Positions 7,443 to 15,966 of a stretch of DNA of 27,558 nt are shown in pieces (the first letter of the stretch is position 1; the number at the start of each line of letters is the position of its first letter). The stretch spans positions 1 through 27,558 of the forward strand of contig JAHHTY010000027.1 in NCBI GenBank assembly GCA_020024325.1. The letters are read 5' to 3'. Under the pieces are notes generated by a model. That model was not told the DNA's origin, did not search any database, and saw only the letters and a list, made by a program, of their open reading frames with translations. Made by a program: the position numbers and the translations under genes. This stretch comes from Negativibacillus sp. (GTDB lineage: Bacteria > Bacillota > Clostridia > Oscillospirales > Ruminococcaceae).

Positions 7443-8249
7443 ATGTACAGCAATCTTTTTGATAGTCATGTCCATTCGGACAACTCCCATGACGGAGAAC
7501 ATTCTGTCACTTTTTTGTGTGAAAATGCACAACAAAAAAACCTAACCGGTTTGTGCATCACCGACCACTATGAATTAGATTTCAATGAAGCCCAGGCTGA
7601 TATGTGTTTGCGAAACTCTTTTATAGAAACCAGCAAGGCACGCCAAATTTTCGACCAGCGTCTTCTTGTTTTAAATGGAATAGAAATGGGGCAGGCAAAT
7701 CGCAATTTTAAAAAAGCGGAGAGCGTTTTAACCAGCTACCGTTTTGATTTTGTGTTAGGTTCGCTGCATTGTGACTGCAATATGGACGACTATGCTTATG
7801 TTAATTTCTCCAATCTTGATGTAGACCTATTGTTGCAGCATTATTATGAAGATATGTTGGAGCTGTGCCATTGGGGCAAATTTGATTCTCTTGCCCACAT
7901 GACCTACCCTTTGCGATATATTGTCGGAAAATATCAGCTTCCCGTTGATATGCAACGATATGACGAATTGATTGACGAAATTTTACGAACCCTGGCTCAA
8001 AAAAATCTCGGGCTTGAAATCAACACTGCCGGTCTGCGCCGTGAGATTGCTCAGACTTCTCCTACACTGAAATATGTGAAACGTTTTCGAGAATTGGGTG
8101 GAGAAATTTTAACCTTTGGTTCTGACGCTCACCGTGTGCAGGATCTTGGTGCCGGGCTGGAAATTGCTATGGATATGGCAAAAGAAGCCGGATTTTCCTA
8201 CTTTGCAGTTTTTAAAAAGAGAGATCCCCGTATGCTCCATATCATCTAA
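7443..8249 (+). CDS. PHP-domain phosphatase, histidinol-phosphatase (HisJ/HisK) family
   Basis: 268 aa, ATG 10 nt after AAGGAG. All expected metal-binding motifs of the PHP fold are seen: DSHVHSD (His9, His11), TDHYE (Asp41, His42), GIEMG (Glu81), GSLHCD (His109), AHMTYP (His152) and GSDAH (Asp228, His230). Family members dephosphorylate L-histidinol phosphate in histidine synthesis. No other his gene is nearby and relatives act on various phosphoesters, so histidinol phosphate is the default guess only. It is 25 nt upstream of ispE and probably cotranscribed with it. Confidence 0.85.
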   Translation: MYSNLFDSHVHSDNSHDGEHSVTFLCENAQQKNLTGLCITDHYELDFNEAQADMCLRNSFIETSKARQIFDQRLLVLNGIEMGQANRNFKKAESVLTSYRFDFVLGSLHCDCNMDDYAYVNFSNLDVDLLLQHYYEDMLELCHWGKFDSLAHMTYPLRYIVGKYQLPVDMQRYDELIDEILRTLAQKNLGLEINTAGLRREIAQTSPTLKYVKRFRELGGEILTFGSDAHRVQDLGAGLEIAMDMAKEAGFSYFAVFKKRDPRMLHII

Positions 8250-8274
8250 ACCTCACAGATCAGGAGGCATTTTT

Positions 8275-9201
8275 ATGAAACAAATTACTGTTGAGGCTCC
8301 TTGTAAAATCAATCTTTCTCTTGATATTGTACGTCGCTTGGACAATGGCTATCATGAGATGGATATGGTTATGCAAAGTGTCAGCCTATATGATACCCTT
8401 GTGCTCACCCTCTGTGAAGGTGATGGCAGTATCTGCATGAGCTGTACCATGGAAAACAGCTCAGCCAGCCTTGCTTGCGATGACAGCAATATTGCTGTGC
8501 GTTGTGCAAAAGCTTTTCTTTATAAAGCAGGAATCGACCTTTCCTCTCAAAAACAGAATCTTACGCTAAAGCTTATAAAACGTATTCCTATGATGGCTGG
8601 GCTGGGTGGCGGCAGTGCCGATGGTGCGGCTGTGTTGTATGGATTAAACCGTCTTTTACAGACTCATTTCTCTTTAGAGCAGTTAGAACAGATTGGTGTT
8701 CTATGTGGTGCGGATATTCCATTCTGCCTTCAAGGTGGAACTTTGCGTGCGCAGGGGATTGGAGAAATTCTTTCTCCCCTTCCCCCCATGCCTGACTGCC
8801 CCATTGTCATTATCAAACCTCGCTTTGGCATCAGCACCGCAAAAGCATTTGCACGCTGCGATTCTTCCCCCTACCCTCATGCAAATACTGATAAAATGAT
8901 ATCTGCATTACAAAGTGCCCAACCCTGCAACGTTGCAAAAGCTTTAGAAAACGTATTTGAATCTATCTGCTCTCCTGACGAACAGCAGCTTTTGCTGCAA
9001 GCTCGTCGGCTATTGGAGCAAAACGGTTCAATGGGCACCTTGCTTAGCGGCAGCGGAAGTGCATTATTCGGTATTTTCCGGAATGAAACCTCTGCTCAGC
9101 ATTGTGCAGAAGCCTTGCGTTCTCATCCGCTGCTTGAAGGTGTATTTCTGTGTCACCCTATTTGTCATGGAGTCAGAGAACAGATATGCTGTTCACGATA
9201 A
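8275..9201 (+). CDS. ispE: 4-(cytidine 5'-diphospho)-2-C-methyl-D-erythritol kinase
   Basis: 308 aa from the ATG at 8275, 7 nt after AGGAGG; a longer frame running back into the PHP gene is ignored. N-terminal APCKINLSLDI and the GHMP-kinase ATP loop PMMAGLGGGSADGAA (about 105-119) identify IspE, and the C-terminal LLSGSGSALFGIF fits the third GHMP motif. The enzyme phosphorylates CDP-methylerythritol in the MEP route to isoprenoid precursors, using ATP in the cytosol. It lies between the PHP phosphatase and the NAD synthase, with 49 nt to the latter, so a three-gene unit is likely. Confidence 0.96.
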   Translation: MKQITVEAPCKINLSLDIVRRLDNGYHEMDMVMQSVSLYDTLVLTLCEGDGSICMSCTMENSSASLACDDSNIAVRCAKAFLYKAGIDLSSQKQNLTLKLIKRIPMMAGLGGGSADGAAVLYGLNRLLQTHFSLEQLEQIGVLCGADIPFCLQGGTLRAQGIGEILSPLPPMPDCPIVIIKPRFGISTAKAFARCDSSPYPHANTDKMISALQSAQPCNVAKALENVFESICSPDEQQLLLQARRLLEQNGSMGTLLSGSGSALFGIFRNETSAQHCAEALRSHPLLEGVFLCHPICHGVREQICCSR

Positions 9202-9250
9202 CCCCTTGATTTTATTTTTGAATCCTATTCCTTAGAAAGGACGTTTGTCT

Positions 9251-11125
9251 ATGAATTCTGTTATTCGTCTTTGCTGTTGCATCAACCGTGTCAGCAGCGG
9301 AAACCCCTCATATTGCCGTGATTCTGTCATTGACCTTCTGGAAGAAACAGAAAAACATTCTGCTGATATTTCTCTATTTCCTCGTCTTGCTCTGTGCCCA
9401 CCTTCCTCTGATGCTTTATTAGAAAGCAACGCTATCTCTAATCTTTGTGAGGAAGCACTGGATCAAATTCGTCTTGCAAGCACCAAAAGCGGCAGCTGCA
9501 TTATCGTCGGTCTGGTAAAACGCTTTTTTGGCCGTCCAATGGATGTTATCGCTGTTGTTCAAAACGGTGAAGTTAGTGCGTATCTTCCTGCTGCAGGCTA
9601 TGGCAGACTTTCTTCTGTTGACCCTGTTGCCGGCTTTTATCCTCAGTCTTTAGAAAACACATCAGACTTATACCCTTGGGATACCCTTTTTTCTTGTGGC
9701 GATTTAAAATTCTGTATCTGCCCCTGCCCTGTTAAGGAACTTCCGCTTCACCTGCCTGCTCTTGCTAAAACCGGTTGTCACGCTGTTTTTGTTCCATGCT
9801 ATGAACCCGTTACCGCTGAATCACAGCAAAAAAATATTGATCTTATCCGTGCTCTTTCGGACAATTTCGGCATTGCCATTATTTTTGTAAATGGCGGACA
9901 GGGTGACACCTCTTGTCCTGTTTGTTTTGAAGGACAGGCTGCCATCTGCGAGTGCGGTGAACTTCTTGCCCATCATAATGGAAACAGTGTCGGAGATCAC
10001 ACCTACTCGCTAGAGAGCTTCTCCTTCTGCCGTGACCTCGATTGCGACATTATTTCTGCCTGTCAGAAATTCTCCTCTGCAAAACGTCCTGAGATTATTT
10101 TAAACGAAACAAGCGGCAAAAAAGGACTGCTTCGTCAGATTCGGGAAGATCCGTTCCTTTCTTCTGACCCACAGCAGGCAGAAAATTATTTAGAAACTCT
10201 GTTCTGCCTGCAAGTACAGAGTTTGGTTTCCCGTATTACCAATACAGGGCTGCATCGACTGGTAATTGGTGTATCCGGTGGATTGGATTCTACCCTTGCT
10301 CTTCTGGTCTGTCACCAAGCATTGCAGCAGCTGGAGCTTCCTTCTAAAAACTTAATTGCTATCACAATGCCCGGTTTTGGAACCAGTGACCGCACTTATT
10401 ATAATGCCCTCAGTCTGATTTCCTCTTTGGGGGCAGAAAACAGGGATATTTCCATCAAAGCATCGGTGCTTCAACATTTTGAAGATATCGGGCATGACCC
10501 TTCTTTGCGTGATGTTACCTATGAAAATGCGCAAGCACGAGAACGCACTCAGATTTTATTTGATGTTGCAAATAGTTGCCGAGGTCTTGTAGTCGGCACC
10601 GGGGATATGTCTGAAGATGCACTTGGCTGGTGTACCTTTGGCGGGGATCATCTTGCCAGTTACAACGTCAATGTCTGCTTGACTAAAACCATGATTCGCA
10701 AAATGGTCACCTACCTTTGTTCTCGTTTTGATGAACAAATCAGCAGTATTCTTCGTGACATAGTTGACACTCCTGTCAGCCCTGAGCTGCTTCCGCCGGA
10801 TGAAAGCGGAAAAATCCAGCAAAAAACCGAGGATATCTTGGGAAGCTACCGTTTGCACGATTTCTTTTTATATTATCTGCTGCGGTACAATTTCCCGCCT
10901 CGTAAGTTATATTATTATGCCTGCATTGCTTTTTCGGAAGAATTTTCTGCAAATTATATTCTGGAAAAACTCAAGGTCTTTCTGAACCGCTTCTTTGCAG
11001 GACAATTTAAGCGCAGCTGTTCTCCTGATTCTGCCGACATCACCGAGGTATGCCTGTCCCGCTACCCTATTCCATCCGACTGCTCGGCTCAGGCGTTGCT
11101 TTCTGACCTTTCTGACATCCATTAA
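9251..11125 (+). CDS. nadE: NAD+ synthase, two-domain form with a degenerate glutaminase domain
   Basis: 624 aa from the ATG at 9251, 9 nt after AAAGGA; an in-frame TTG at 9245 is too close to that site. The C-terminal synthetase domain is intact: the PP-loop SGGLDS (342-347), MPGFGTSDRTYYNA (373-386), ENAQARERTQILFDVAN (425-441) and GTGDMSEDALGW (449-460). It adenylates and amidates nicotinic acid adenine dinucleotide to NAD+. The N-terminal nitrilase-like domain (about 1-270) normally supplies ammonia from glutamine by a Glu-Lys-Cys triad. Here the FPEL glutamate is Arg (FPRL, 43-46) and the lysine region near 110-120 (YLPAAGYGRL) has no Lys; a Cys cluster remains at 155-159. I infer ammonia-dependent synthesis or an external amidotransferase. 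A terminator follows. Confidence 0.9.
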   Translation: MNSVIRLCCCINRVSSGNPSYCRDSVIDLLEETEKHSADISLFPRLALCPPSSDALLESNAISNLCEEALDQIRLASTKSGSCIIVGLVKRFFGRPMDVIAVVQNGEVSAYLPAAGYGRLSSVDPVAGFYPQSLENTSDLYPWDTLFSCGDLKFCICPCPVKELPLHLPALAKTGCHAVFVPCYEPVTAESQQKNIDLIRALSDNFGIAIIFVNGGQGDTSCPVCFEGQAAICECGELLAHHNGNSVGDHTYSLESFSFCRDLDCDIISACQKFSSAKRPEIILNETSGKKGLLRQIREDPFLSSDPQQAENYLETLFCLQVQSLVSRITNTGLHRLVIGVSGGLDSTLALLVCHQALQQLELPSKNLIAITMPGFGTSDRTYYNALSLISSLGAENRDISIKASVLQHFEDIGHDPSLRDVTYENAQARERTQILFDVANSCRGLVVGTGDMSEDALGWCTFGGDHLASYNVNVCLTKTMIRKMVTYLCSRFDEQISSILRDIVDTPVSPELLPPDESGKIQQKTEDILGSYRLHDFFLYYLLRYNFPPRKLYYYACIAFSEEFSANYILEKLKVFLNRFFAGQFKRSCSPDSADITEVCLSRYPIPSDCSAQALLSDLSDIH

Positions 11126-11151
11126 AATATATTGAATAATTTTTTATAAAC

Positions 11152-11206
11152 AAATAAAAGTGGTTGTTGCCCATAGTTTATACGCAGCAACCACTTTTAT
11201 TTTATT
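11152..11206 (+). terminator. Terminator after nadE
   Basis: A 19-bp stem with one G-U pair (11152-11170 and 11184-11202; core AAAAGTGGTTGTTGC with GCAGCAACCACTTTT) and a 13-nt loop, followed by a T-rich tail, lies 26 nt past the nadE stop codon. Confidence 0.88.
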
Positions 11207-11223
11207 TTCTTTGACAATAGCAG

Positions 11224-11253
11224 TTTACAATCTTTCCCGAAATAGAGTATAAT
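11224..11253 (+). promoter_or_regulatory. Sigma-A promoter of the lipoprotein (and possibly two-component) genes
   Basis: TTTACA (11224-11229) and TATAAT (11248-11253) with an 18-bp spacer. Transcription would begin near 11260, which argues against the ATG at 11279 being the real start of the following gene, because it has no ribosome binding site. Confidence 0.7.
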
Positions 11254-11320
11254 AAAGAAAGATATTTTCTTATATTTTATGAAAATATCCCCCACCGATT
11301 TATGGAAGGAGGAGGGGCTT

Positions 11321-12688
11321 TTGCCTTTTCTAATGCACCTTCGCCGACTCTTGCTGACAGGTATTATTTTATGTACTGCATACTCGCTGAGCGGCTGTTC
11401 TCGTATTCAAACCTCTATTGAGGACCTAATGAGCCCCCCTGTGCTGACACAGGAACAGGCACAAATTCGCAACGCTCTTGCCCAAGTATCCGGAGAAAAT
11501 GATATTAAGTATAAATACCCTCAAAATGGGGAATATCGTTCCTCCTTTATTTTTTATGATATAGACTCTGACGCAACTGAAGAAGCCTTGGTATTTTACC
11601 AAAGTGCTTCTAAGGGAGATTCTACATGGATTAACATTATGGATCGTTCCGATAAAGGTGACTGGATTTCTGTTTGTGAAACCCCTGCCCCGGATGCCAC
11701 CGCAAACATTGATTTCATTTCGTTTGAACATCTCACCGATTCAAAAACAATTAGTCTAGTCATTGGTTGGGAAGATCTGCGCAGCAACAAGACCGTAATT
11801 GCTTACCAATACCTCAATCATCGTCTTATCCCGATCTTTGAACGAGATTATACCGAAATGTCCATTACCGACTTAGATTCCAATGGCTCTACCGATCTGG
11901 TGCTTTTCACTCGACAGGCACAGTCCACCCTTGTTTTCCTTGCCTGTCAAACGGATAATGGTTTTGAAACGGTGGACTCTTTCCAACTTTCCCGAGGTAT
12001 TATCAGCTTTGACAGCATCCAAGAAGGAAAAGTGTCCAAAAACAGCAATGCTCTTTTTTTGGACAGCACCATTGACCTGTATGAAACCCCGGTTCAAATC
12101 ACCGATGTCATCTCTGTTGCAAAAGGAGAAGACGGTCTGCCTATCCTAATTAACCTTTTAGATGATGAATCTAAATCCCTTTCTCAAAACACATTGCGAC
12201 CGGCACAAAATCTGCTGTGTCGTGATATTGACAATGACGGTATTATCGAAATTCCTACTGTAGCACCTCTTCCCGGTTATGAAAGTATCTTTGACGAAGA
12301 CAGCCCGTTTTTAACAACCTATAATCTTATCGGCGCTAACGGACAGCTTGTTCCAAAGCAAAGCGGTGTCATCAATACACAACACCGATATATGATTGCT
12401 TTTCCGGAAAAATGGCTCAACAATAAAGTCAGTGCAGTCATTCAGCCGGAGAATGGCGAATGGACTTTCTTTGCTTATAATAACACTTTAGATGATACCT
12501 ATGTTCCTTTATTGAAAATCCGTGTTTATTCTGCTAAAGATTATCACGACAAGTTTGACAGCGATTATTTCCGTTTAATTGGTCAAAAAGGATTATTTGA
12601 ATATTATGCCTATATCCCTACCTCTCAAGGAGAATTGGCCATCACCCACTCGGAACTGACTAAAAGTATGTTCTTCTTGCTAGAATAA
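11321..12688 (+). CDS. Lipoprotein with FG-GAP/VCBS-like acidic repeats, function unknown
   Basis: 455 aa from a TTG at 11321, 5 nt after the GGAGG at 11311-11315; alternatives are ATG 11333 (no well-spaced site) and ATG 11279 (no site). The N-terminus is a lipoprotein signal: basic HLRR, hydrophobic LLLTGIILCTAY, then LSGC with the lipidated Cys at residue 26. The exported part carries three spaced loops, YDIDSDATEEALVFY, TDLDSNGSTDLVLF and RDIDNDGIIEIPTV, like the calcium loops of FG-GAP/VCBS beta-propellers. It is followed 67 nt later by a response regulator and histidine kinase in the same direction, so it may act in, or be controlled by, that signalling pathway. The specific function is not recognised. 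Confidence 0.78.
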   Translation: MPFLMHLRRLLLTGIILCTAYSLSGCSRIQTSIEDLMSPPVLTQEQAQIRNALAQVSGENDIKYKYPQNGEYRSSFIFYDIDSDATEEALVFYQSASKGDSTWINIMDRSDKGDWISVCETPAPDATANIDFISFEHLTDSKTISLVIGWEDLRSNKTVIAYQYLNHRLIPIFERDYTEMSITDLDSNGSTDLVLFTRQAQSTLVFLACQTDNGFETVDSFQLSRGIISFDSIQEGKVSKNSNALFLDSTIDLYETPVQITDVISVAKGEDGLPILINLLDDESKSLSQNTLRPAQNLLCRDIDNDGIIEIPTVAPLPGYESIFDEDSPFLTTYNLIGANGQLVPKQSGVINTQHRYMIAFPEKWLNNKVSAVIQPENGEWTFFAYNNTLDDTYVPLLKIRVYSAKDYHDKFDSDYFRLIGQKGLFEYYAYIPTSQGELAITHSELTKSMFFLLE

Positions 12689-12755
12689 TAATATTGTTCA
12701 TCAATATGACAATCTTGTGGATATTTAGGGTATCCAGAATGAAAGGATGGTTTTT

Positions 12756-13460
12756 ATGAAAAAAATTCTCGTTGCGGAAGATGAAGACGTTATCCGCGAT
12801 TTTGTCGTTATCAATCTGCGCCGTTCCGGTTATGATGTTGTTGATGTTCCAAATGGTGACGAAGCTATTCGTGTTTTCGACCAAAACAACGGAGAATTTG
12901 ATATCTGCCTGTTAGATATTATGATGCCTGGAAAGGATGGTTTCACCGTCTGCAAAGAAATACGCAAACGCTCTTCAACTGTCGGCATTATTATGCTTTC
13001 CGCAAAAAGCCAAGAAATGGACAAGGTAGGGGCATTGATGTTTGGTGCTGATGATTATGTCACTAAACCCTTTGGACCAGCGGAATTGGTTGCTCGTGTA
13101 GACGCTCTGCATCGCCGTGTCAATATGGTTTCTGCAAAACCGGTTGAAGACCCAAATGAAGTACGTTCCGGTCCGTTTGTTTTGAACGAGCTGAGTCGCA
13201 CCCTCACCAAAAACGGTAAAAACATCGAGCTGACTCAGGTGGAGTTTCAAATTATGGAATGTTTCTTAAAAAATCCGAACATTGCATTGGAGCGCAACAC
13301 TGTTCTCTCAAAGGTATGGGGTGAAAACTATTTTGGCGATGTTAAAATTGTCGATGTAAATATCCGCCGTTTACGTATGAAAATCGAGGATGAACCTTCC
13401 AATCCTAAATATTTGACAACCGTCTGGGGATATGGATATAAATGGAGTATTTCCGAATAA
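12756..13460 (+). CDS. OmpR/PhoB-family DNA-binding response regulator
   Basis: 234 aa from the ATG at 12756, 8 nt after AAAGGA; an ATG at 12747 overlaps that ribosome site. The receiver domain (about 1-120) has the acidic pair Glu8-Asp9, the phosphorylation site Asp54 in CLLDIMMPGKDG, a switch Ser in IIMLSAK and Lys in VTKPFG. The winged-helix domain (about 135-234) has FQIMECFLKNP, the recognition part VDVNIRRLRMKIE and the terminal TVWGYGYKW. It pairs with the kinase 38 nt downstream. The DNA targets are unknown; the upstream lipoprotein is a candidate. Confidence 0.95.
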   Translation: MKKILVAEDEDVIRDFVVINLRRSGYDVVDVPNGDEAIRVFDQNNGEFDICLLDIMMPGKDGFTVCKEIRKRSSTVGIIMLSAKSQEMDKVGALMFGADDYVTKPFGPAELVARVDALHRRVNMVSAKPVEDPNEVRSGPFVLNELSRTLTKNGKNIELTQVEFQIMECFLKNPNIALERNTVLSKVWGENYFGDVKIVDVNIRRLRMKIEDEPSNPKYLTTVWGYGYKWSISE

Positions 13461-13498
13461 TTTTTGCAAACTATAATTAAAACTCGGGAGGTATCAGG

Positions 13499-14896
13499 TT
13501 GCCTACCAAAAAAATTACAAAACGCTGGCTTTATAACAGCTTCCTTGTGATTCTGGTCTTTTTATCTGCAATCATCATTGCTTTTTCTCTTGCAATCAGA
13601 AGCTATTACTATAACAGTGTCCTTACTGTGATGAAAAATACCGCTGCTGTTCAAAATGCCAATCTTATCAATTACTCCGAAGATAATACGGTTGATTTTT
13701 CTGCCTCTGTTCGCAAAATGGTTGAAGATTTTAACGAAAAAAATCACATGGAGCTAATGGCAATCGATAAAAGCGGAAAGGTTATCATCACTTCCAGTGG
13801 ATTTTCCCCTTCTGCTCAAATTCAAATGTCAGATTATCTTTCTGCACTCACCAGCCCTTCACGCGAAGCATATGATTTTGGTTCCCTAAACGGAGAAAGT
13901 GTCCTTTCCTACACACTGCTTGCACCCAATGTAGATGACTCCAACCTTTCCGCTTTGCGTTATGTGGTTTCACTCACAGCAGTAAAGCGTCAAATTTACA
14001 TTTTGATTGCTGCCGCCGGTATCGTCGGTGCCGCTATCATCTTTTTTGTTATTTTATCCAGTTCCTATTTTATCAATTCTATCATTAACCCCATTGACGA
14101 AGTGCGTAAAGTAGCGCTGCAAATTTCAAAAGGAGATTTTTCCGCCCATTTAAACAAAATAACAGATGATGAGATTGGTGAGTTATGTGATTCTATCAAT
14201 GCTATGGCATTGGAACTTCAGGAAAACGAAAAGATGAAAAACGACTTCATTTCTTCGGTTTCTCACGAACTTCGCACCCCACTTACTGCGATTAAAGGCT
14301 GGGCAGAAACACTTATGGACGACTCTGTTGACCGGGATACCACTAAAAAAGGAATTGGTGTTATCATCAAAGAAAGCGAACGTCTATCAGGCATGGTAGA
14401 AGAGCTGTTGGATTTTAGCCGTCTGCAAAGCGGAAGATTAAAGCTTACTTTAGCAAAATTGGATTTAGTTGCAGAACTCAGCGATGCGGTGCTGATGTTT
14501 ACCGAACGTGCAAAACAGGAGCAAATCAGCCTAATTTATGATGAACCGATAGATATTCTCCCCATTATGGGGGACGCAAACCGTTTGCGTCAGGTGTTTG
14601 TCAATATTTTAGACAATGCTTTAAAATATTCCGATGCCGGGGATACTGTAACCATCTTAGTGCAAAAATATGACAATAAAGCTGTTATCACCATTAAAGA
14701 TACCGGCATCGGTATCGCTGCACAGGACCTTCCCAAAATCAAAACCCGTTTTTATAAAGCCAACGCCACCCGCCGAGGCTCGGGAATCGGTCTTGCAGTT
14801 GCCGATGAAATTGTTGCAATGCATAATGGCACCTTGGAACTTAACAGTCAGGAAGGTATTGGAACCGCTGTGCTTATCACTTTGCCCCTAGCATAA
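13499..14896 (+). CDS. Membrane-bound sensor histidine kinase (HAMP-HisKA-HATPase)
   Basis: 465 aa with a TTG start 7 nt after GGGAGG; no ATG of comparable quality is present. Order of parts: membrane helix 1 (about 13-33), extracellular sensor region (about 34-164), helix 2 (about 166-194), HAMP (about 195-245), HisKA with His256 in SHELRTPL, N box NRLRQVFVNILDNALKYSD, G1 DTGIGI and G2 GSGIGLAV. Architecture is like PhoR/VicK-type kinases without a clear cytoplasmic PAS domain. It should autophosphorylate on His256 and pass phosphate to Asp54 of the upstream regulator. A terminator follows the stop codon. Confidence 0.95.
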   Translation: MPTKKITKRWLYNSFLVILVFLSAIIIAFSLAIRSYYYNSVLTVMKNTAAVQNANLINYSEDNTVDFSASVRKMVEDFNEKNHMELMAIDKSGKVIITSSGFSPSAQIQMSDYLSALTSPSREAYDFGSLNGESVLSYTLLAPNVDDSNLSALRYVVSLTAVKRQIYILIAAAGIVGAAIIFFVILSSSYFINSIINPIDEVRKVALQISKGDFSAHLNKITDDEIGELCDSINAMALELQENEKMKNDFISSVSHELRTPLTAIKGWAETLMDDSVDRDTTKKGIGVIIKESERLSGMVEELLDFSRLQSGRLKLTLAKLDLVAELSDAVLMFTERAKQEQISLIYDEPIDILPIMGDANRLRQVFVNILDNALKYSDAGDTVTILVQKYDNKAVITIKDTGIGIAAQDLPKIKTRFYKANATRRGSGIGLAVADEIVAMHNGTLELNSQEGIGTAVLITLPLA

Positions 14897-14903
14897 AAGC
14901 AAT

Positions 14904-14937
14904 AAAAAAAGAGGGACAGTATCTGCCCCTCTTTTTT
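14904..14937. terminator. Bidirectional terminator after the histidine kinase gene
   Basis: AAAAAAGAGGG-ACA pairs with TG-CCCCTCTTTTTT with one mismatch and a 5-nt loop, with an A-tract and T-tract on the two sides. It lies between the kinase gene and the convergent XRE gene and may serve both. Confidence 0.88.
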
Positions 14938-15063
14938 ATTCTCTTTTTCCGGTTTGTAAAAAAATCTTTCGAAAAGTGTTGTGCTTGTTCATAAAAATGC
15001 ACTTTATTTTTTAACATTACAATGATACAATAAGATTTGTACTGTTAGAATTAACTGCACAAA

Positions 15064-15759
15064 TTATTCATGATCCCGAAACCCCATTTTTGTTTCGGTG
15101 TTTTGTATCAAGTTCAGCAGCGCCTGCGATTGTTTTGGATAATTTTGCATTAAATATTCGGTGGTAATTTTCAGCTCTCCGATATTTTTCACACGGTCTG
15201 TCCCTTTATCCAACCCCTGAGCCAGTTGCTGCGCTTTTGCTTCACTCATCAGCATGGAAGCATTACAATAGCCGCTCACCAAATCCTGTGGGACAGAGAA
15301 CATTGTGTTTTCATTCTTCGGGTTTGCCGAATATAAAATTCGGAAAGAGCGATATACCGCCATCATCAAATAATTTGAAATCTCATTGTTCAGCTGTTTT
15401 GATTCGCTTTTTCCAATCAAATCAAAAACAACCCCCAATGAATTGGAAATCAGTTTCTTATTTAAAACCGGCATGATATTGCCTTTAAATACAACATCTT
15501 TTGCATTGTCCGGTTCCGGGATATCCTCCACTGTCAGCTGACGACCGTTTCTCTCAGGAGAAACACCGAGCAGATAATCACAAGAAACACCATAAAACTT
15601 TGCACATTTTACAAGGAAATCCAGTCCGCATTCACGTATTCCCTTTTCATAATGGGACAGCAGCGCCTGAGAAATACCAAACTCTGCTGCTGCCTGTTTC
15701 TGGCTGATTCCTTTTTCTTTCCTCAAAAGCGTAATAAGCCGTGGGAAGTCGGCATTCAT
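15064..15759 (-). CDS. XRE-family helix-turn-helix transcriptional regulator
   Basis: 231 aa from the ATG at 15759, which has AAGGGGG about 8 nt upstream; a TTG at 15795 has no ribosome site. Residues 9-65 form the HTH_3 domain (LLRKEKGISQKQAAAEFGISQALLSHYEKG, then LVKCAKFYGVSCDYLLG). The remaining 165 aa contain no motif I recognise and may bind a ligand or form oligomers. It is transcribed divergently from the histidine phosphatase gene. The intergenic region has a good promoter for this gene and TCGAA repeats next to it, which suggests autoregulation. Confidence 0.88.
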   Translation of the reverse strand: MNADFPRLITLLRKEKGISQKQAAAEFGISQALLSHYEKGIRECGLDFLVKCAKFYGVSCDYLLGVSPERNGRQLTVEDIPEPDNAKDVVFKGNIMPVLNKKLISNSLGVVFDLIGKSESKQLNNEISNYLMMAVYRSFRILYSANPKNENTMFSVPQDLVSGYCNASMLMSEAKAQQLAQGLDKGTDRVKNIGELKITTEYLMQNYPKQSQALLNLIQNTETKMGFRDHE

Positions 15760-15833
15760 ACGCACATCCCCCTTACTGTTTGCGTGATAAGGCAAGCCGC
15801 ATTTTGTGCTTCCCTTTGGTCTACTTATCGTAA

Positions 15834-15862
15834 ATTATATTACATTCAAAACTTTTTGTAAA
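15834..15862 (-). promoter_or_regulatory. Sigma-A promoter of the XRE regulator gene
   Basis: On the minus strand TTTACA (15857-15862) and TATAAT (15834-15839) are separated by 17 bp. The start would be near 15827, giving a leader of about 68 nt. Confidence 0.75.
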
Positions 15863-15873
15863 GCAATTTTTCT

Positions 15874-15912
15874 TCGAAAACAAACTTTTTGGTCGAAAAA
15901 TCAAAATCGAAG
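15874..15912. repeat. TCGAA repeat cluster, candidate operator of the XRE regulator
   Basis: TCGAAAA occurs at 15874-15880 and 15893-15899 and TCGAAG at 15907-15912. A longer direct repeat AAACTTTTTG overlaps the region (15849-15858 and 15882-15891). The cluster lies directly upstream of the XRE -35 box in the divergent intergenic region. That it is an operator is inferred from position and repetition. Confidence 0.4.
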
Positions 15913-15966
15913 CTAAAATATTTGCATTTTGCCCGTAAAAAACATTTTTAGAAAGGACGTCTTTTT

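Noticed and set aside
11211..11253. TTGACA at 11211 as the -35 of the lipoprotein promoter
   Set aside because: It is 31 bp from the TATAAT at 11248; the TTTACA at 11224 with an 18-bp spacer fits instead.
14941..15063. TTTCGAAAAGTG near 14966 as another XRE operator
   Set aside because: It is a single TCGAAAA copy downstream of the convergent genes, without a promoter next to it; likely chance.
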